Positions 41,649 through 49,950 of a DNA stretch of 64,000 nucleotides are shown here, piece after piece. The position numbers and the translations under genes are program-made. The notes under the pieces are model-generated. The model was not told the DNA's origin and made no database searches. It saw only the letters and a list, made by a program, of their open reading frames with translations. Position 1 is the stretch's first letter. Each line of letters begins with the position of its first letter. Source of the stretch: JBBRHQ01 sp963725315 (lineage in GTDB: Bacteria; Actinomycetota; Thermoleophilia; Solirubrobacterales; 70-9); assembly GCA_963725315.1 (NCBI GenBank), contig CAVRYA010000004.1, positions 310,001-374,000 on the forward strand, read 5' to 3'.

Positions 41649-42401
41649 TGAGCGAGGAAGAGAAGACCGACGAGACAACAGATGCCTCGGACGCAGCGTC
41701 CGGAGGCCGAGGCTCCGACGCCTCGGCCGCGGGTCCTGTCGCGGAGCGGACCCTCGTCCTCGCAAGCTGCGGGCGAGGAGTCCACCTCGCGCCACCCGCG
41801 GAAGATGCGTCTGAGCCGAGGCCGAGGAGGAAACGTCATCCTCGCGAGGCCGACGGCGCGGAGGAAGCACCGGAGCCTGAGGCCGCAGCCGCGGATGAGC
41901 ATCCGAGCCTGAGGTCGCGGAGGAGCCGCGGGCGGGGATTCAGACGATTCCGATCTTCCCTGGAAGGAGCGCAGGAGGCTTGAGCGATCCCGCCAGCCTC
42001 ACGAGCCGGGGGCTCAGCGGAGCGCCGAGGAGCGGGCCGGCGAGCGAGCCGATGCCAGGCGCCGGGCGGGGGTTGCCAGGCGGCGCTATCGCGAGGCCCA
42101 GCGAGGGAAGAAGGGTGAGCCCGCCACCGGGACCCCCGCGGCCGAGAGGGATTCCAATCCGGCGAAGACGCGGCAGGGCGTGGTCGTCTCCGACGCGGCC
42201 GACAAGACGATCACCGTGCGGATCGACATCGCCCGCCGCCATCCCACCTACGAGAAGGTGGTGCGCCGCTCCCGAACCCTCCACGCCCACGACGAGCGCA
42301 ACGAGGCCGGCGAGGGCGACATCGTCCGGGTGATCGAGACGCGACCGCTTTCGAAGACCAAGCGCTGGCGCTTGGTCGAGGTGGTCGAGAAGGCCCGTTA
42401 G
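41648..42401 (+). CDS. rpsQ: 30S ribosomal protein S17 with ~165-residue N-terminal extension, several frameshifts
   Basis: The conserved S17 core is the last ~78 residues (QGVVVSDAADKTITVRIDIA, HDERNEAGEGDIVRVIETRP). It has no start codon with spacing to rpmC; the ATG at 41648, overlapping the rpmC stop, opens an acidic reading frame (MSEEEKTDETTDASDAA). Following the best frame gives an acidic part, then a basic linker (PWKERRRLERSRQP, RRRYREAQRGKKGEPATG) leading straight into the core. The acidic stretch changes frame several times between about 41700 and 41940, and the total length is one over a multiple of three. Mycobacterial S17 also has an N-terminal extension, though shorter. Confidence 0.85.
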
Positions 42402-42403
42402 CC

Positions 42404-42772
42404 GTGATCCAGCAGGAGACAAAGCTCCGTGTCGCCGACAACTCGGGAGCCCGGGAGATCCTCTGCATCCGGGTCAAGGGCGGCTCGCACCGTCGCTACG
42501 CCGGGGTCGGCGACGTGATCACCGCCACGGTGAAGGCCGCCAGCCCGCAGGGCGGCGTCCGCAAGGGCGAGGTCGTGCAGGCCGTGGTGGTGCGAACCCG
42601 CAAGCAGTTCGGGCGTTCGGACGGCACCTACATCGCCTTCGACGAGAACGCCGCGGTCCTGATCGACCCCCAGAACAATCCCCGCGGTACCCGTATCTTC
42701 GGCCCCGTGGCACGCGAGCTGAGAGACAGGAACTTCATGAAGATTGTGTCGCTCGCCCCGGAGGTCTTGTGA
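42404..42772 (+). CDS. rplN: 50S ribosomal protein L14
   Basis: 122 residues, the family standard. The GTG start gives VIQQETKLRVADNSGAREIL. GVRKGEVVQAVVVRT and NPRGTRIFGPVARELR are conserved. It forms an intersubunit bridge. The stop shares a base with the rplX ATG. Confidence 0.98.
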   Translation: MIQQETKLRVADNSGAREILCIRVKGGSHRRYAGVGDVITATVKAASPQGGVRKGEVVQAVVVRTRKQFGRSDGTYIAFDENAAVLIDPQNNPRGTRIFGPVARELRDRNFMKIVSLAPEVL

Positions 42773-43113
42773 TGGCGAAGTCGATGCGGATACGGACCGA
42801 CGACCACGTGGTCGTGATCAGCGGTAAGGACGCCGGCAAGAGCGGGCGGGTCGTGCGCACCGATCCCAAGCAGGAGAAGGTCTACGTCGAGCACATCAAC
42901 ATGGTCAAGCGCCACCAGCGGCCGCGCTCGGTCAAGGACACCCAGAAGGGGGCGGAGGTCGGCGGGATCGTCGAGAAGGAGGGCCCGATCCACGTCTCCA
43001 ACGTGATGCTGCTCGATCCCAAGGACAACAAGCCGACCCGAGTCGGCATGAGGCGGAACGACGCCGGGGAGCGCGAGCGCTACGCGAAGCGGAGCGGGAG
43101 CTCGATCGACTAG
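42772..43113 (+). CDS. rplX: 50S ribosomal protein L24
   Basis: 113 residues. The KOW motif DHVVVISGKDAGKSGRVVR is followed by KVYVEHINMVKRHQRP. It is an assembly initiator for the 50S subunit. The ATG overlaps the rplN stop. Confidence 0.97.
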   Translation: MAKSMRIRTDDHVVVISGKDAGKSGRVVRTDPKQEKVYVEHINMVKRHQRPRSVKDTQKGAEVGGIVEKEGPIHVSNVMLLDPKDNKPTRVGMRRNDAGERERYAKRSGSSID

Positions 43114-43117
43114 GACG

Positions 43118-43945
43118 ATGGAGGCCACGACCACACCCCAGCCACAGCAGGCGGCCCCCCCGCCGCGCTTGCGCGAGCGCTACCGCGAGGAGATCCAGCC
43201 TGCGCTGATCGGGAAGTTCGGCTACTCGTCGCCGATGCAGGCTCCGCGCCTGGAGAAGATCACCCTCAACATGGGCCTCGGGGAGGGCAAGCAGGACTCG
43301 AAGGTCTTCGAGGCGGCGACCGAGCAGCTTGCGACCATTTCCGGGCAGCACCCGAACGTCCGCCGGGCGCGCAAGTCGATCGCCTCCTTCAAGGTGCGCG
43401 AGGGGATGCCGGTCGGCCTCTCGGTCACCCTGCGCCGGGCGCGGATGTGGGAGTTCCTCGATCGGCTCTGCTCGATCGCGGTGCCGCGGATCCGCGACTT
43501 CCGAGGGCTCAACCCGCGCTCCTTCGACGGCCGCGGCAACTACTCGATGGGGATCCGCGAGCAACTGATCTTCCCCGAGATCGATTACGACTCGATCGAC
43601 GAGGTGCGAGGCCTCGACATCACGATCACCACCAGCGCCGCCACCGACGAGGAGGCCTTCGAGCTGCTGTTGGCCCTGGGCATGCCCTTCGCTCAGGAGG
43701 GCCGGCCCGGCTCGGTCGACCGCGAGGCCGAGGAAGAGGAGGAGCGCCGCAAGGAGGAGGCCCGGCAGCGGGCCGAGGCCGAGCAGGCGGCGCTCGAGCA
43801 GCTCAAGGAGGAGAACCCCGAGGCTTACGCCAAGCCCGAGAGGCCCGAGGAGGGCGAGGAGGGTGAGGAAGGCGAGGGCGAAGGAAGTGGCGAGAGCCGC
43901 CCGCGGCGACGCGGAGAGCGAACGAGAAAGAGGACAGTGAGATGA
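43118..43945 (+). CDS. rplE: 50S ribosomal protein L5 with long acidic C-terminal extension
   Basis: 275 residues against about 180. The core (MQAPRLEKITLNMGLGEGKQ, REGMPVGLSVTLRR, YSMGIREQLIFPEIDYD) ends near residue 197 at ALGMPFAQ. About 80 Glu/Arg/Ala-rich residues follow (EAEEEEERRKEEARQRAEAE, then EEGEEGEEGEGEGSG) and end in a basic patch. It binds 5S rRNA and the P-site tRNA. Confidence 0.97.
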   Translation: MEATTTPQPQQAAPPPRLRERYREEIQPALIGKFGYSSPMQAPRLEKITLNMGLGEGKQDSKVFEAATEQLATISGQHPNVRRARKSIASFKVREGMPVGLSVTLRRARMWEFLDRLCSIAVPRIRDFRGLNPRSFDGRGNYSMGIREQLIFPEIDYDSIDEVRGLDITITTSAATDEEAFELLLALGMPFAQEGRPGSVDREAEEEEERRKEEARQRAEAEQAALEQLKEENPEAYAKPERPEEGEEGEEGEGEGSGESRPRRRGERTRKRTVR

Positions 43946-43985
43946 GTTCGAGTGAGCGAGAGAGAGCGACGCGGGGGAATTCCCG

Positions 43986-44171
43986 ATGGCCAAGACTTCC
44001 CAGAAAGCACGTCAGCAGCGCAAGCCGAAGTACAAGACCCGCGGCTACCATCGGTGCCGCCGCTGCGGGCGCCCGCGGGCCTACTACCGCAAGTTCGGCC
44101 TCTGCCGGATCTGCCTGCGCGAGGCGGCGCACGAGGGCTACATCCCCGGAATGACCAAGTCCAGCTGGTGA
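43986..44171 (+). CDS. rpsN: 30S ribosomal protein S14, zinc-binding type Z
   Basis: 61 residues. CRRC and CRIC form the C+ zinc site. It ends with GYIPGMTKSSW. The 40 bases before it (43946-43985) include a GAGGAATTCC-like stretch but no gene. Confidence 0.97.
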   Translation: MAKTSQKARQQRKPKYKTRGYHRCRRCGRPRAYYRKFGLCRICLREAAHEGYIPGMTKSSW

Positions 44172-44175
44172 GGCG

Positions 44176-44571
44176 ATGCTGACCGACCCGATAGCCGATT
44201 ACCTGACCCGGATCCGCAATGCGATGAGCGCCGGGCAGGACGAGGTGGAGATCCCCGCCTCGCGCCTCAAGCTGGAGATGTCGCGGATCCTCAAGGAGCA
44301 GGGCTACATCACCGACTTCCACTCCGAGCCGGCCCGGGTCGGCGACGTGATCAAGGTGCGCCTCAAGTACACCGACGACCACGAGCCGGTGATCACCGGC
44401 CTCGAGCGCGTCTCGCGCCCGGGCCGCCGGCGCTACGTCGACTCCAAGAAGGTCCCCCGCGTCTACGGCGGCACCGGCACCGCGATCGTCAGCACCTCCA
44501 CCGGCGTGATGACCGGCCACGAGGCGACGGCGAAGGGCGTCGGCGGAGAGGTCGTCGCCTACGTGTGGTGA
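44176..44571 (+). CDS. rpsH: 30S ribosomal protein S8
   Basis: 131 residues. DPIADYLTRIRNAMSAGQDE and the C-terminal VSTSTGVMTGHEATAKGVGG are diagnostic. It binds the 16S central domain and, in enterobacteria, represses the spc operon. Confidence 0.98.
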   Translation: MLTDPIADYLTRIRNAMSAGQDEVEIPASRLKLEMSRILKEQGYITDFHSEPARVGDVIKVRLKYTDDHEPVITGLERVSRPGRRRYVDSKKVPRVYGGTGTAIVSTSTGVMTGHEATAKGVGGEVVAYVW

Positions 44572-44578
44572 TCGGAGC

Positions 44579-45112
44579 ATGAGCCGGATCGGAAGAAAGC
44601 CCATCAACGTTCCCGACGGCGTCGACGTCGAGGTCTCCCCTGGGAAGGTCGCGGTCAAGGGCCCGAAGGGCGAGCTCGCGCAGGTCGTCTCCCCGGAGAT
44701 GACCGTCGATCAGGCCGACGGCACCCTGACCGTCGCGCGGCCAACCGATCGCGGCGAGCACCGGGCGCTGCACGGCCTCACCCGGAGCCTGATCGCGAAC
44801 ATGGTCGAGGGCGTCACCGACGGCTTTGAGAAGCGGCTGGAGATCCAGGGGGTCGGCTACCGCGCCCAGCTCAAGGGCCGCAACCTGGAGCTCGCCCTCG
44901 GCTACTCGCACCCGGTCATCGTCGAGGCCCCCGAGGGGGTCGAGTTCGAGGTGCCCCAGCCGACCGAGGTGATCGTCCGCGGGATCGACAAGCAGCTGGT
45001 CGGCCAGGTCGCCGCCGACATCCGCAAGCGGCGCCCGCCGGAGCCCTACAAGGGCAAGGGGATCCGCTACAGCGGCGAGCATGTCGCCCGCAAGGTGGGC
45101 AAGCGCGCATGA
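44579..45112 (+). CDS. rplF: 50S ribosomal protein L6
   Basis: 177 residues, normal. SRIGRKPINVPDGVDVEVSP and the C-terminal KRRPPEPYKGKGIRYSGEHV are conserved. The stop overlaps the rplR start (ATGA). Confidence 0.98.
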   Translation: MSRIGRKPINVPDGVDVEVSPGKVAVKGPKGELAQVVSPEMTVDQADGTLTVARPTDRGEHRALHGLTRSLIANMVEGVTDGFEKRLEIQGVGYRAQLKGRNLELALGYSHPVIVEAPEGVEFEVPQPTEVIVRGIDKQLVGQVAADIRKRRPPEPYKGKGIRYSGEHVARKVGKRA

Positions 45113-45462
45113 CCGTCCTCACCAAGCAGCAGAGGCGATTGCGCCGCCGCCGGCGGGTCCGGGCCAAGGTCTCGGGAACGGCGGAGCGCCCGCGGCTCTC
45201 CGTGTATCGCTCCAACCGCGGCGTCTTCGCCCAGCTGATCGACGACCGCGCCGGCCGCACTCTGGCCGCGGTCAACTGGACCGAGCCCGCGCTTCGCGAG
45301 CTGAAGCGGGGCGAGCAGGCCCGGCGAGCCGGCGAGCTGCTGGCCGAGCGGGCGAAGCAGGTCGGCGTGGAGACCTGCGTCTTCGACCGCGGCGGCTACC
45401 GGTACCACGGCCACGTCAAGGCGCTCGCCGAGGGCGCCCGTGAGGGGGGAATGAGGCTCTGA
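45109..45462 (+). CDS. rplR: 50S ribosomal protein L18
   Basis: 117 residues. RRRRRVRAKVSGTAERPRLS and VCVFDRGGYRYHGHVKALAE-type ends are typical. It binds 5S rRNA. The 47 bases after it are the longest gap between two genes inside the S10-spc block apart from the rplC leader. Confidence 0.97.
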   Translation: MTVLTKQQRRLRRRRRVRAKVSGTAERPRLSVYRSNRGVFAQLIDDRAGRTLAAVNWTEPALRELKRGEQARRAGELLAERAKQVGVETCVFDRGGYRYHGHVKALAEGAREGGMRL

Positions 45463-45509
45463 CGAGAGGCGGCGCCCGTCGCCGCTTCCGCTACCGTGAG
45501 CCGGTTGCC

Positions 45510-46205
45510 ATGAAGGGATTGAGCACAGGAAAGATCGAGATGGTCAGCCCAAAGGGCCTCGACCTCTCCGAGCGGGTGATCGAGATCAACCGCGTCGCCA
45601 AGGTGGTCAAGGGCGGGCGCCGCTTCTCGTTCACCGCGCTGGTCGCGGTCGGCGACGAGGAGTCCGTGGTCGGGATCGGCTACGGCAAGGCCCGCGAGGT
45701 GCCGCTGGCGATCCAGAAGGCGGTCGAGGACGCCCGCAAGAACCTGATCCGCGTCCCCAAATACGGCCAGACGATCACCCATAGGATCATCGGCCGCTTC
45801 GGCGCCGGGCACGTCGTCCTGCGCCCGGCCAGCCCCGGTACCGGGGTGATCGCCGGCGGCGGGGTGCGGGCGGTGCTCGAGCTCGGCGGCGTCCGCGACG
45901 TGCTCACCAAGAGCATCGGCACTCAGAACCCGATCAACCTCGTGAAGGCGACGATGGACGGTCTGATCCGCCTGCGCCGCCCCGAGCAGGTCGCCGAGCT
46001 GCGCGGCCTCACCGTCGGACAGGTGCTCGGGCTCGACGCGCAGAAGGCCGAGCGGGGCAAACGCGAGGGCGAGGAGCCGGTCGCAGACACGGCCGAGCCT
46101 GCTGCGCCCGAGGAGGCGGCGGAGCCGGTCGTGGTCGTCGCCGAGACCGCCGCAGAGCCCGCTGCCGAGGAGAGCCCGTCCGAACCGCAGGGCGAGGGCT
46201 CGTGA
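45510..46205 (+). CDS. rpsE: 30S ribosomal protein S5 with acidic C-terminal extension
   Basis: 231 residues against about 165-170. The core LSERVIEINRVAKVVKGGRR and FGAGHVVLRPASPGTGVIAG is normal; after GLDAQKAERGKREG about 45 Ala/Glu/Val residues follow. It works in decoding fidelity. TACCGT (45492-45497) upstream is a possible internal -10. The stop overlaps rpmD. Confidence 0.97.
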   Translation: MKGLSTGKIEMVSPKGLDLSERVIEINRVAKVVKGGRRFSFTALVAVGDEESVVGIGYGKAREVPLAIQKAVEDARKNLIRVPKYGQTITHRIIGRFGAGHVVLRPASPGTGVIAGGGVRAVLELGGVRDVLTKSIGTQNPINLVKATMDGLIRLRRPEQVAELRGLTVGQVLGLDAQKAERGKREGEEPVADTAEPAAPEEAAEPVVVVAETAAEPAAEESPSEPQGEGS

Positions 46206-46384
46206 GCGACGTGGCGATCACCCAGGTCCGCTCCGCGGTGGGGACCAAGCCCAACCAGCGCGCCACCCTGCGCGCCCTGGGCCTCCGCAGGCCCGGCTCC
46301 CGGGTCGAGCGCCCCGACACCCCCCAGCTTCGCGGCCAGCTCCGCGTGGTCGAGCACCTGGTCGAGATCGGGGAGGCCTCCTGA
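46202..46384 (+). CDS. rpmD: 50S ribosomal protein L30
   Basis: 60 residues, GTG start overlapping the rpsE stop. VAITQVRSAVGTKPNQRATL and LRRPGSRVERPDTPQLRGQL match the family. Confidence 0.96.
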   Translation: MSDVAITQVRSAVGTKPNQRATLRALGLRRPGSRVERPDTPQLRGQLRVVEHLVEIGEAS

Positions 46385-46971
46385 TGGCAGAGACGCCGCG
46401 CTCCGAGGAGATCGGGCTGCACAACATCAAGCCCAAGCCCGGCTCGCGCCGGCCGCGCAAGCGGGTCGGCCGGGGTGAGGGCTCCGGCACCGGCAAGCAG
46501 TCCGGTCGCGGCCACAAGGGCGCCGGCGCCCGCTCCGGCTCGAAGCGCAAGGTCGCCTACGAGGGCGGGCAGAACCCGATCCACATGAGGATGCGCAAGC
46601 TGCGCGGTCCGCACATGAAGAAGTCGATGCCGTTCGAGAACTTCCGCAGCCGCACCCAGCCGGTAAACCTCGCCGATCTCGAGCAGCGCTTCGACGCCGG
46701 TGCCGAGGTGACCCCGGAGACGCTCCGCGAGAAGGGGCTGGCGAAGCGCTCGGATCCGGTCAAGGTCCTGGCCCGCGGCGACCTCTCCAAGAAGCTCACC
46801 GTCCGCGCCCACGGCTTCAGCGCCGCCGCCCGGGAGAAGATCGAGGCGGCGGGCGGCACCTGCGAGATTCTGGAGGCGCAGCCTGCCAGCAACCCCGCCG
46901 CCCCCGGACGAATCCCGGCAGAGCCGGGATCACCGGTCGCTGACGCTCCCTCAGAGGAGGCGGCGGGCTAG
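46384..46971 (+). CDS. rplO: 50S ribosomal protein L15 with C-terminal extension
   Basis: 195 residues against about 145-150. LHNIKPKPGSRRPRKRVGRG and GRGHKGAGARSGSKRKVAYE form the basic N-terminal region; the core ends at GGTCEILEA, followed by ~40 Pro/Ala/Glu residues. It is a late 50S assembly protein. The stop is immediately followed by the secY GTG. Confidence 0.97.
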   Translation: MAETPRSEEIGLHNIKPKPGSRRPRKRVGRGEGSGTGKQSGRGHKGAGARSGSKRKVAYEGGQNPIHMRMRKLRGPHMKKSMPFENFRSRTQPVNLADLEQRFDAGAEVTPETLREKGLAKRSDPVKVLARGDLSKKLTVRAHGFSAAAREKIEAAGGTCEILEAQPASNPAAPGRIPAEPGSPVADAPSEEAAG

Positions 46972-48243
46972 GTGTTAAGGACCATCCTCAACGCCTTCAG
47001 CGTTGCCGACATCCGCAAGAAGATCGCCTTCACCGCGGCGATGCTGGCCCTCTACCGCCTCGGCTCCTATATCCCCGCCCCCGGGGTCGACATCAACGCG
47101 GTCAAGGAGATCCAGAACAACTTCGCCGGCTCCAACATCCTCGGCTTCCTCAACCTCTTCTCGGGCGGCAGCCTCTCGCGGTTGTCGCTCTTTGCGCTGG
47201 GGATCATGCCCTACATCACCGCCTCGATCATCCTGCAGCTGCTCACCGTCGTCGTCCCCTCGCTGGAGAAGCTGCAGAAGGAGGGCGAGGTCGGTCAGCA
47301 GAAGATCACCCAGTACACCCGCTACCTCACGGTCGGGCTCGCCTTCGCCCAGTCGCTCGGCTACGTCTTCCTCTTCAGCAATCAAGGCAACGCGGCCGGG
47401 GTCAGCGTGGTCGGCGAGCTCACCTTCGCCAACGTCTTCCTGATCGTCCTCTGCCTCACCGCCGGCACCACTCTGCTGATGTGGCTGGGCGAGCTGATCA
47501 CGCAGCGCGGCGTCGGAAACGGCATCTCGCTGATGATCTTCGCCTCGATCGCCTCCGGGATACCGAACGGGATCACGCAGTGGTGGAGCAACCCCGACCA
47601 GGTCTTCGTGGTGATGATGCCGTTCATCGCCCTCGCGGTGATCGTCGCCATCGTCTTCGTCCAGGAGGGTCAGCGGCGGATCCCCGTCCAGTACGCGAAG
47701 CGCGTGGTCGGGCGCAAGATGACCTCCGGCGGCTCGACCTACCTGCCGCTCCGGGTCAACATGGCGGGGGTCATCCCGGTCATCTTCGCCGCCTCGATCA
47801 TGGCCTTCCCGCCGACCATCGGGCAGCTCCTCAATACCCCCGCAGCGCTCGACTTCGCCGCCTTCTTCTCCCCGAACAGCTGGGCCTACGTGGTCGGCGA
47901 GGTCTTCTTCATCATCATCTTCACCTACTTCTACACGGCGGTCACCTTCAACCCCGTGGACCAGGCCGACAACCTGAAGAAGTACGGCGGGTTCATACCC
48001 GGGGTGAGACCGGGCCGGCCGACCGCCGAGTACCTCGACCGCATCCTCTCCCGGCTGACCTTCCCCGGGGCGCTCTACCTGGGCGCGGTGGCGGCGCTGC
48101 CGACGATCCTGATCAGCCAGACCTCGGCCAATTTCTTCTTCGGCGGGACCTCGATCCTGATCGTGATCGGGGTCGCGTTGGACACCGTCAAGCAGCTCGA
48201 GGCGCAGCTGATGATGCGCAACTACGAGGGCTTCCTCAAGTAG
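46972..48243 (+). CDS. secY: Preprotein translocase subunit SecY
   Basis: 423 residues, GTG start directly after the rplO stop. Ten transmembrane helices can be counted, beginning with KIAFTAAMLALYRLGSYIP. The conserved ALGIMPYITASIILQLLT and GIGLALDTVKQLEAQLMMRN-like end (VIGVALDTVKQLEAQLMMRN) are present. It is the pore of the SecYEG channel, fed by the SecE encoded at 11079. Confidence 0.98.
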   Translation: MLRTILNAFSVADIRKKIAFTAAMLALYRLGSYIPAPGVDINAVKEIQNNFAGSNILGFLNLFSGGSLSRLSLFALGIMPYITASIILQLLTVVVPSLEKLQKEGEVGQQKITQYTRYLTVGLAFAQSLGYVFLFSNQGNAAGVSVVGELTFANVFLIVLCLTAGTTLLMWLGELITQRGVGNGISLMIFASIASGIPNGITQWWSNPDQVFVVMMPFIALAVIVAIVFVQEGQRRIPVQYAKRVVGRKMTSGGSTYLPLRVNMAGVIPVIFAASIMAFPPTIGQLLNTPAALDFAAFFSPNSWAYVVGEVFFIIIFTYFYTAVTFNPVDQADNLKKYGGFIPGVRPGRPTAEYLDRILSRLTFPGALYLGAVAALPTILISQTSANFFFGGTSILIVIGVALDTVKQLEAQLMMRNYEGFLK

Positions 48244-48258
48244 GCCGCGCCGCGGCTC

Positions 48259-48933
48259 ATGTCGGAGCTGAACCTCGTACTCCTCGGCCCGCCCGGCTCG
48301 GGCAAGGGCACCCAGGGGGAACGCCTCCAGGAGGACTTCCGCCTGCCCTACTACGCGACCGGGAACATCCTCCGGGCGGCGGTCAGCGAGCAGACCGAGC
48401 TGGGCCGCACCGCCAAGGAGTACATGGACCGCGGCGACCTCGCCCCCGACGAGATCGTGATCGGGATCATCGTCGAGGCGCTGGGCTCCGATGAGGCCGC
48501 CGACGGCTTCATCCTCGACGGCTTCCCGCGCAACGTTGCGCAGGCCGAGGCCCTGGAGGCTGAGATCGAGCGGCTCGGCCGCGAGCTGACCGCTGCCCTG
48601 CTGATCGACGTCTCCGACGAGGAGGTGGTGCGGCGTCTCTCCGGGAGGCGCACCTGCGCCGAGAACGGCCACGTCTTCCACGTCGAGTTCGACCCGCCCA
48701 AGAAGGAAGGGGTCTGCGACATCGACGGCAGCCCGCTCGAGATCCGCGACGACGACAAGCCCGAGGTGATCCACCGCCGCCTCGACACCTACCGCGAGCA
48801 GACCGAGCCGCTGATCTCCTACTACGACGGGAAGGGTCTGCTGCGCCGGGTCGATGGCGCCCACCCTCCCGAGGAGGTCAGCGAGGAGATCCGGGCGCTG
48901 CTCGCGACCCTGAGGATGGAAGAGGACATCTGA
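48259..48933 (+). CDS. adk: Adenylate kinase
   Basis: 224 residues, long-LID type. P loop GPPGSGKGT at 10-18, LDGFPRN AMP-site motif, and a LID around RRTCAENGHVFHVEFDPPKK..GVCDIDG that keeps only two of the four zinc cysteines. It interconverts ATP, AMP and ADP. It follows secY by 15 bases. Confidence 0.98.
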   Translation: MSELNLVLLGPPGSGKGTQGERLQEDFRLPYYATGNILRAAVSEQTELGRTAKEYMDRGDLAPDEIVIGIIVEALGSDEAADGFILDGFPRNVAQAEALEAEIERLGRELTAALLIDVSDEEVVRRLSGRRTCAENGHVFHVEFDPPKKEGVCDIDGSPLEIRDDDKPEVIHRRLDTYREQTEPLISYYDGKGLLRRVDGAHPPEEVSEEIRALLATLRMEEDI

Positions 48934-48935
48934 GC

Positions 48936-49701
48936 GTGTACCGGATGATCGTCCGAAAGACCCCTGAGCAGGTTGAGATGATGGCGGCCGCCGGCGAGAT
49001 CCTCGTCCGCTGCCTGCGGATGCTCTCCTCCAAGGCACGCCCCGGGGTAAGCACGCTGGACCTCGACGAGGCGGCGGAGCGGTTCATCCGCTCCCAGGAC
49101 GCCGAGCCCGCCTTCAAGGGCTACCGTGGTTTCCCCGGCTCGATCTGCGCCTCGCCCAACTCGATGGTCGTGCACGGGATCCCGAACCCGGCCGAGCTGA
49201 AGCGGGGCGACATCCTTTCGATCGACGTCGGGGTGGTCAAGGACGGCTGGGTGGCCGACGCCGCGATCACCGTGCCGATCGGCTCGATCACCCCGGAGGC
49301 ACGCAGCCTGCTCGAGACGACCAGGGCCTCGCTGCTCGAGGGCAGCGAGCAGATGCGGCCCGGGTAACCACCTCGGCGACGTCTCCGCGGCGATCCAGCG
49401 CCGGGTCGAGCTCGACGGGTTCTCGGTGATCCGCACCCTGGTCGGCCACGGCATCGGCCGCGACATGCACGAGGACCCCCAGATCCCCAACTTCGGCGAG
49501 GCCGGCCGCGGCCCCGAGCTGGAGGAGGGGATGGTCTTCGCGATCGAGCCGATGGTCAACGCCGGCGGCCCGTTGGTGCGGATCGACGACGACGGCTGGT
49601 CGGTCTACTCCCAGGACGGCTCGCTCGCGGCCCATTTCGAGTTCACGGTCGCGGTCACGGCCAAGGGCCCGCGCATCCTCACGCCCTGGCACGAGGGTTA
49701 G
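48936..49701 (+). CDS. map: Methionine aminopeptidase type I, one frameshift
   Basis: About 254 residues. It removes the N-terminal Met from nascent proteins with a two-metal centre. The ligands are visible as LSIDVGVVKDGWVADA (two Asp), VGHGIGRDMHEDP (His), MVFAIEPM (Glu) and HFEFTVAVT (Glu). GTG start. A +1 at about 49367 (CCCGGGTAACC, expected RPGNHLGDV) creates a false stop; the frame then runs on to 49701. The gene is essential, so this is a sequence error. Confidence 0.96.
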
Positions 49702-49950
49702 CTGCTGATTCAAACGGCCGGCCTTCACGAGCCGGTCGCCCAGATGATCGGCACCCTCTCAACGCCCACATAGGTTACCAACTAGTCGGGTTGCGTTTGG
49801 TGACTGGACGGGAATAGCGTCAGCACAACCCGGCGATGACCCTCCAGCGGCGCTGTCGCGGATTGCTGGGGTTTGGAGTGGATGTATGGATTGGCGTAGT
49901 GCAGCGCGATCCTCTGCGCGACGAAGACCCTCCTTTGTTGTTGGTCGGTC

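Noticed and set aside
46975..49038. Antisense ORF of 687 codons over secY, adk and map
   Set aside because: It lies entirely opposite intact, recognisable genes; no family motifs and shadow-type composition.
49702..49950. Possible insertion-sequence remnant beside the repeat-protein gene
   Set aside because: No transposase fragment, terminal inverted repeat or target duplication could be found; only a somewhat lower GC content.
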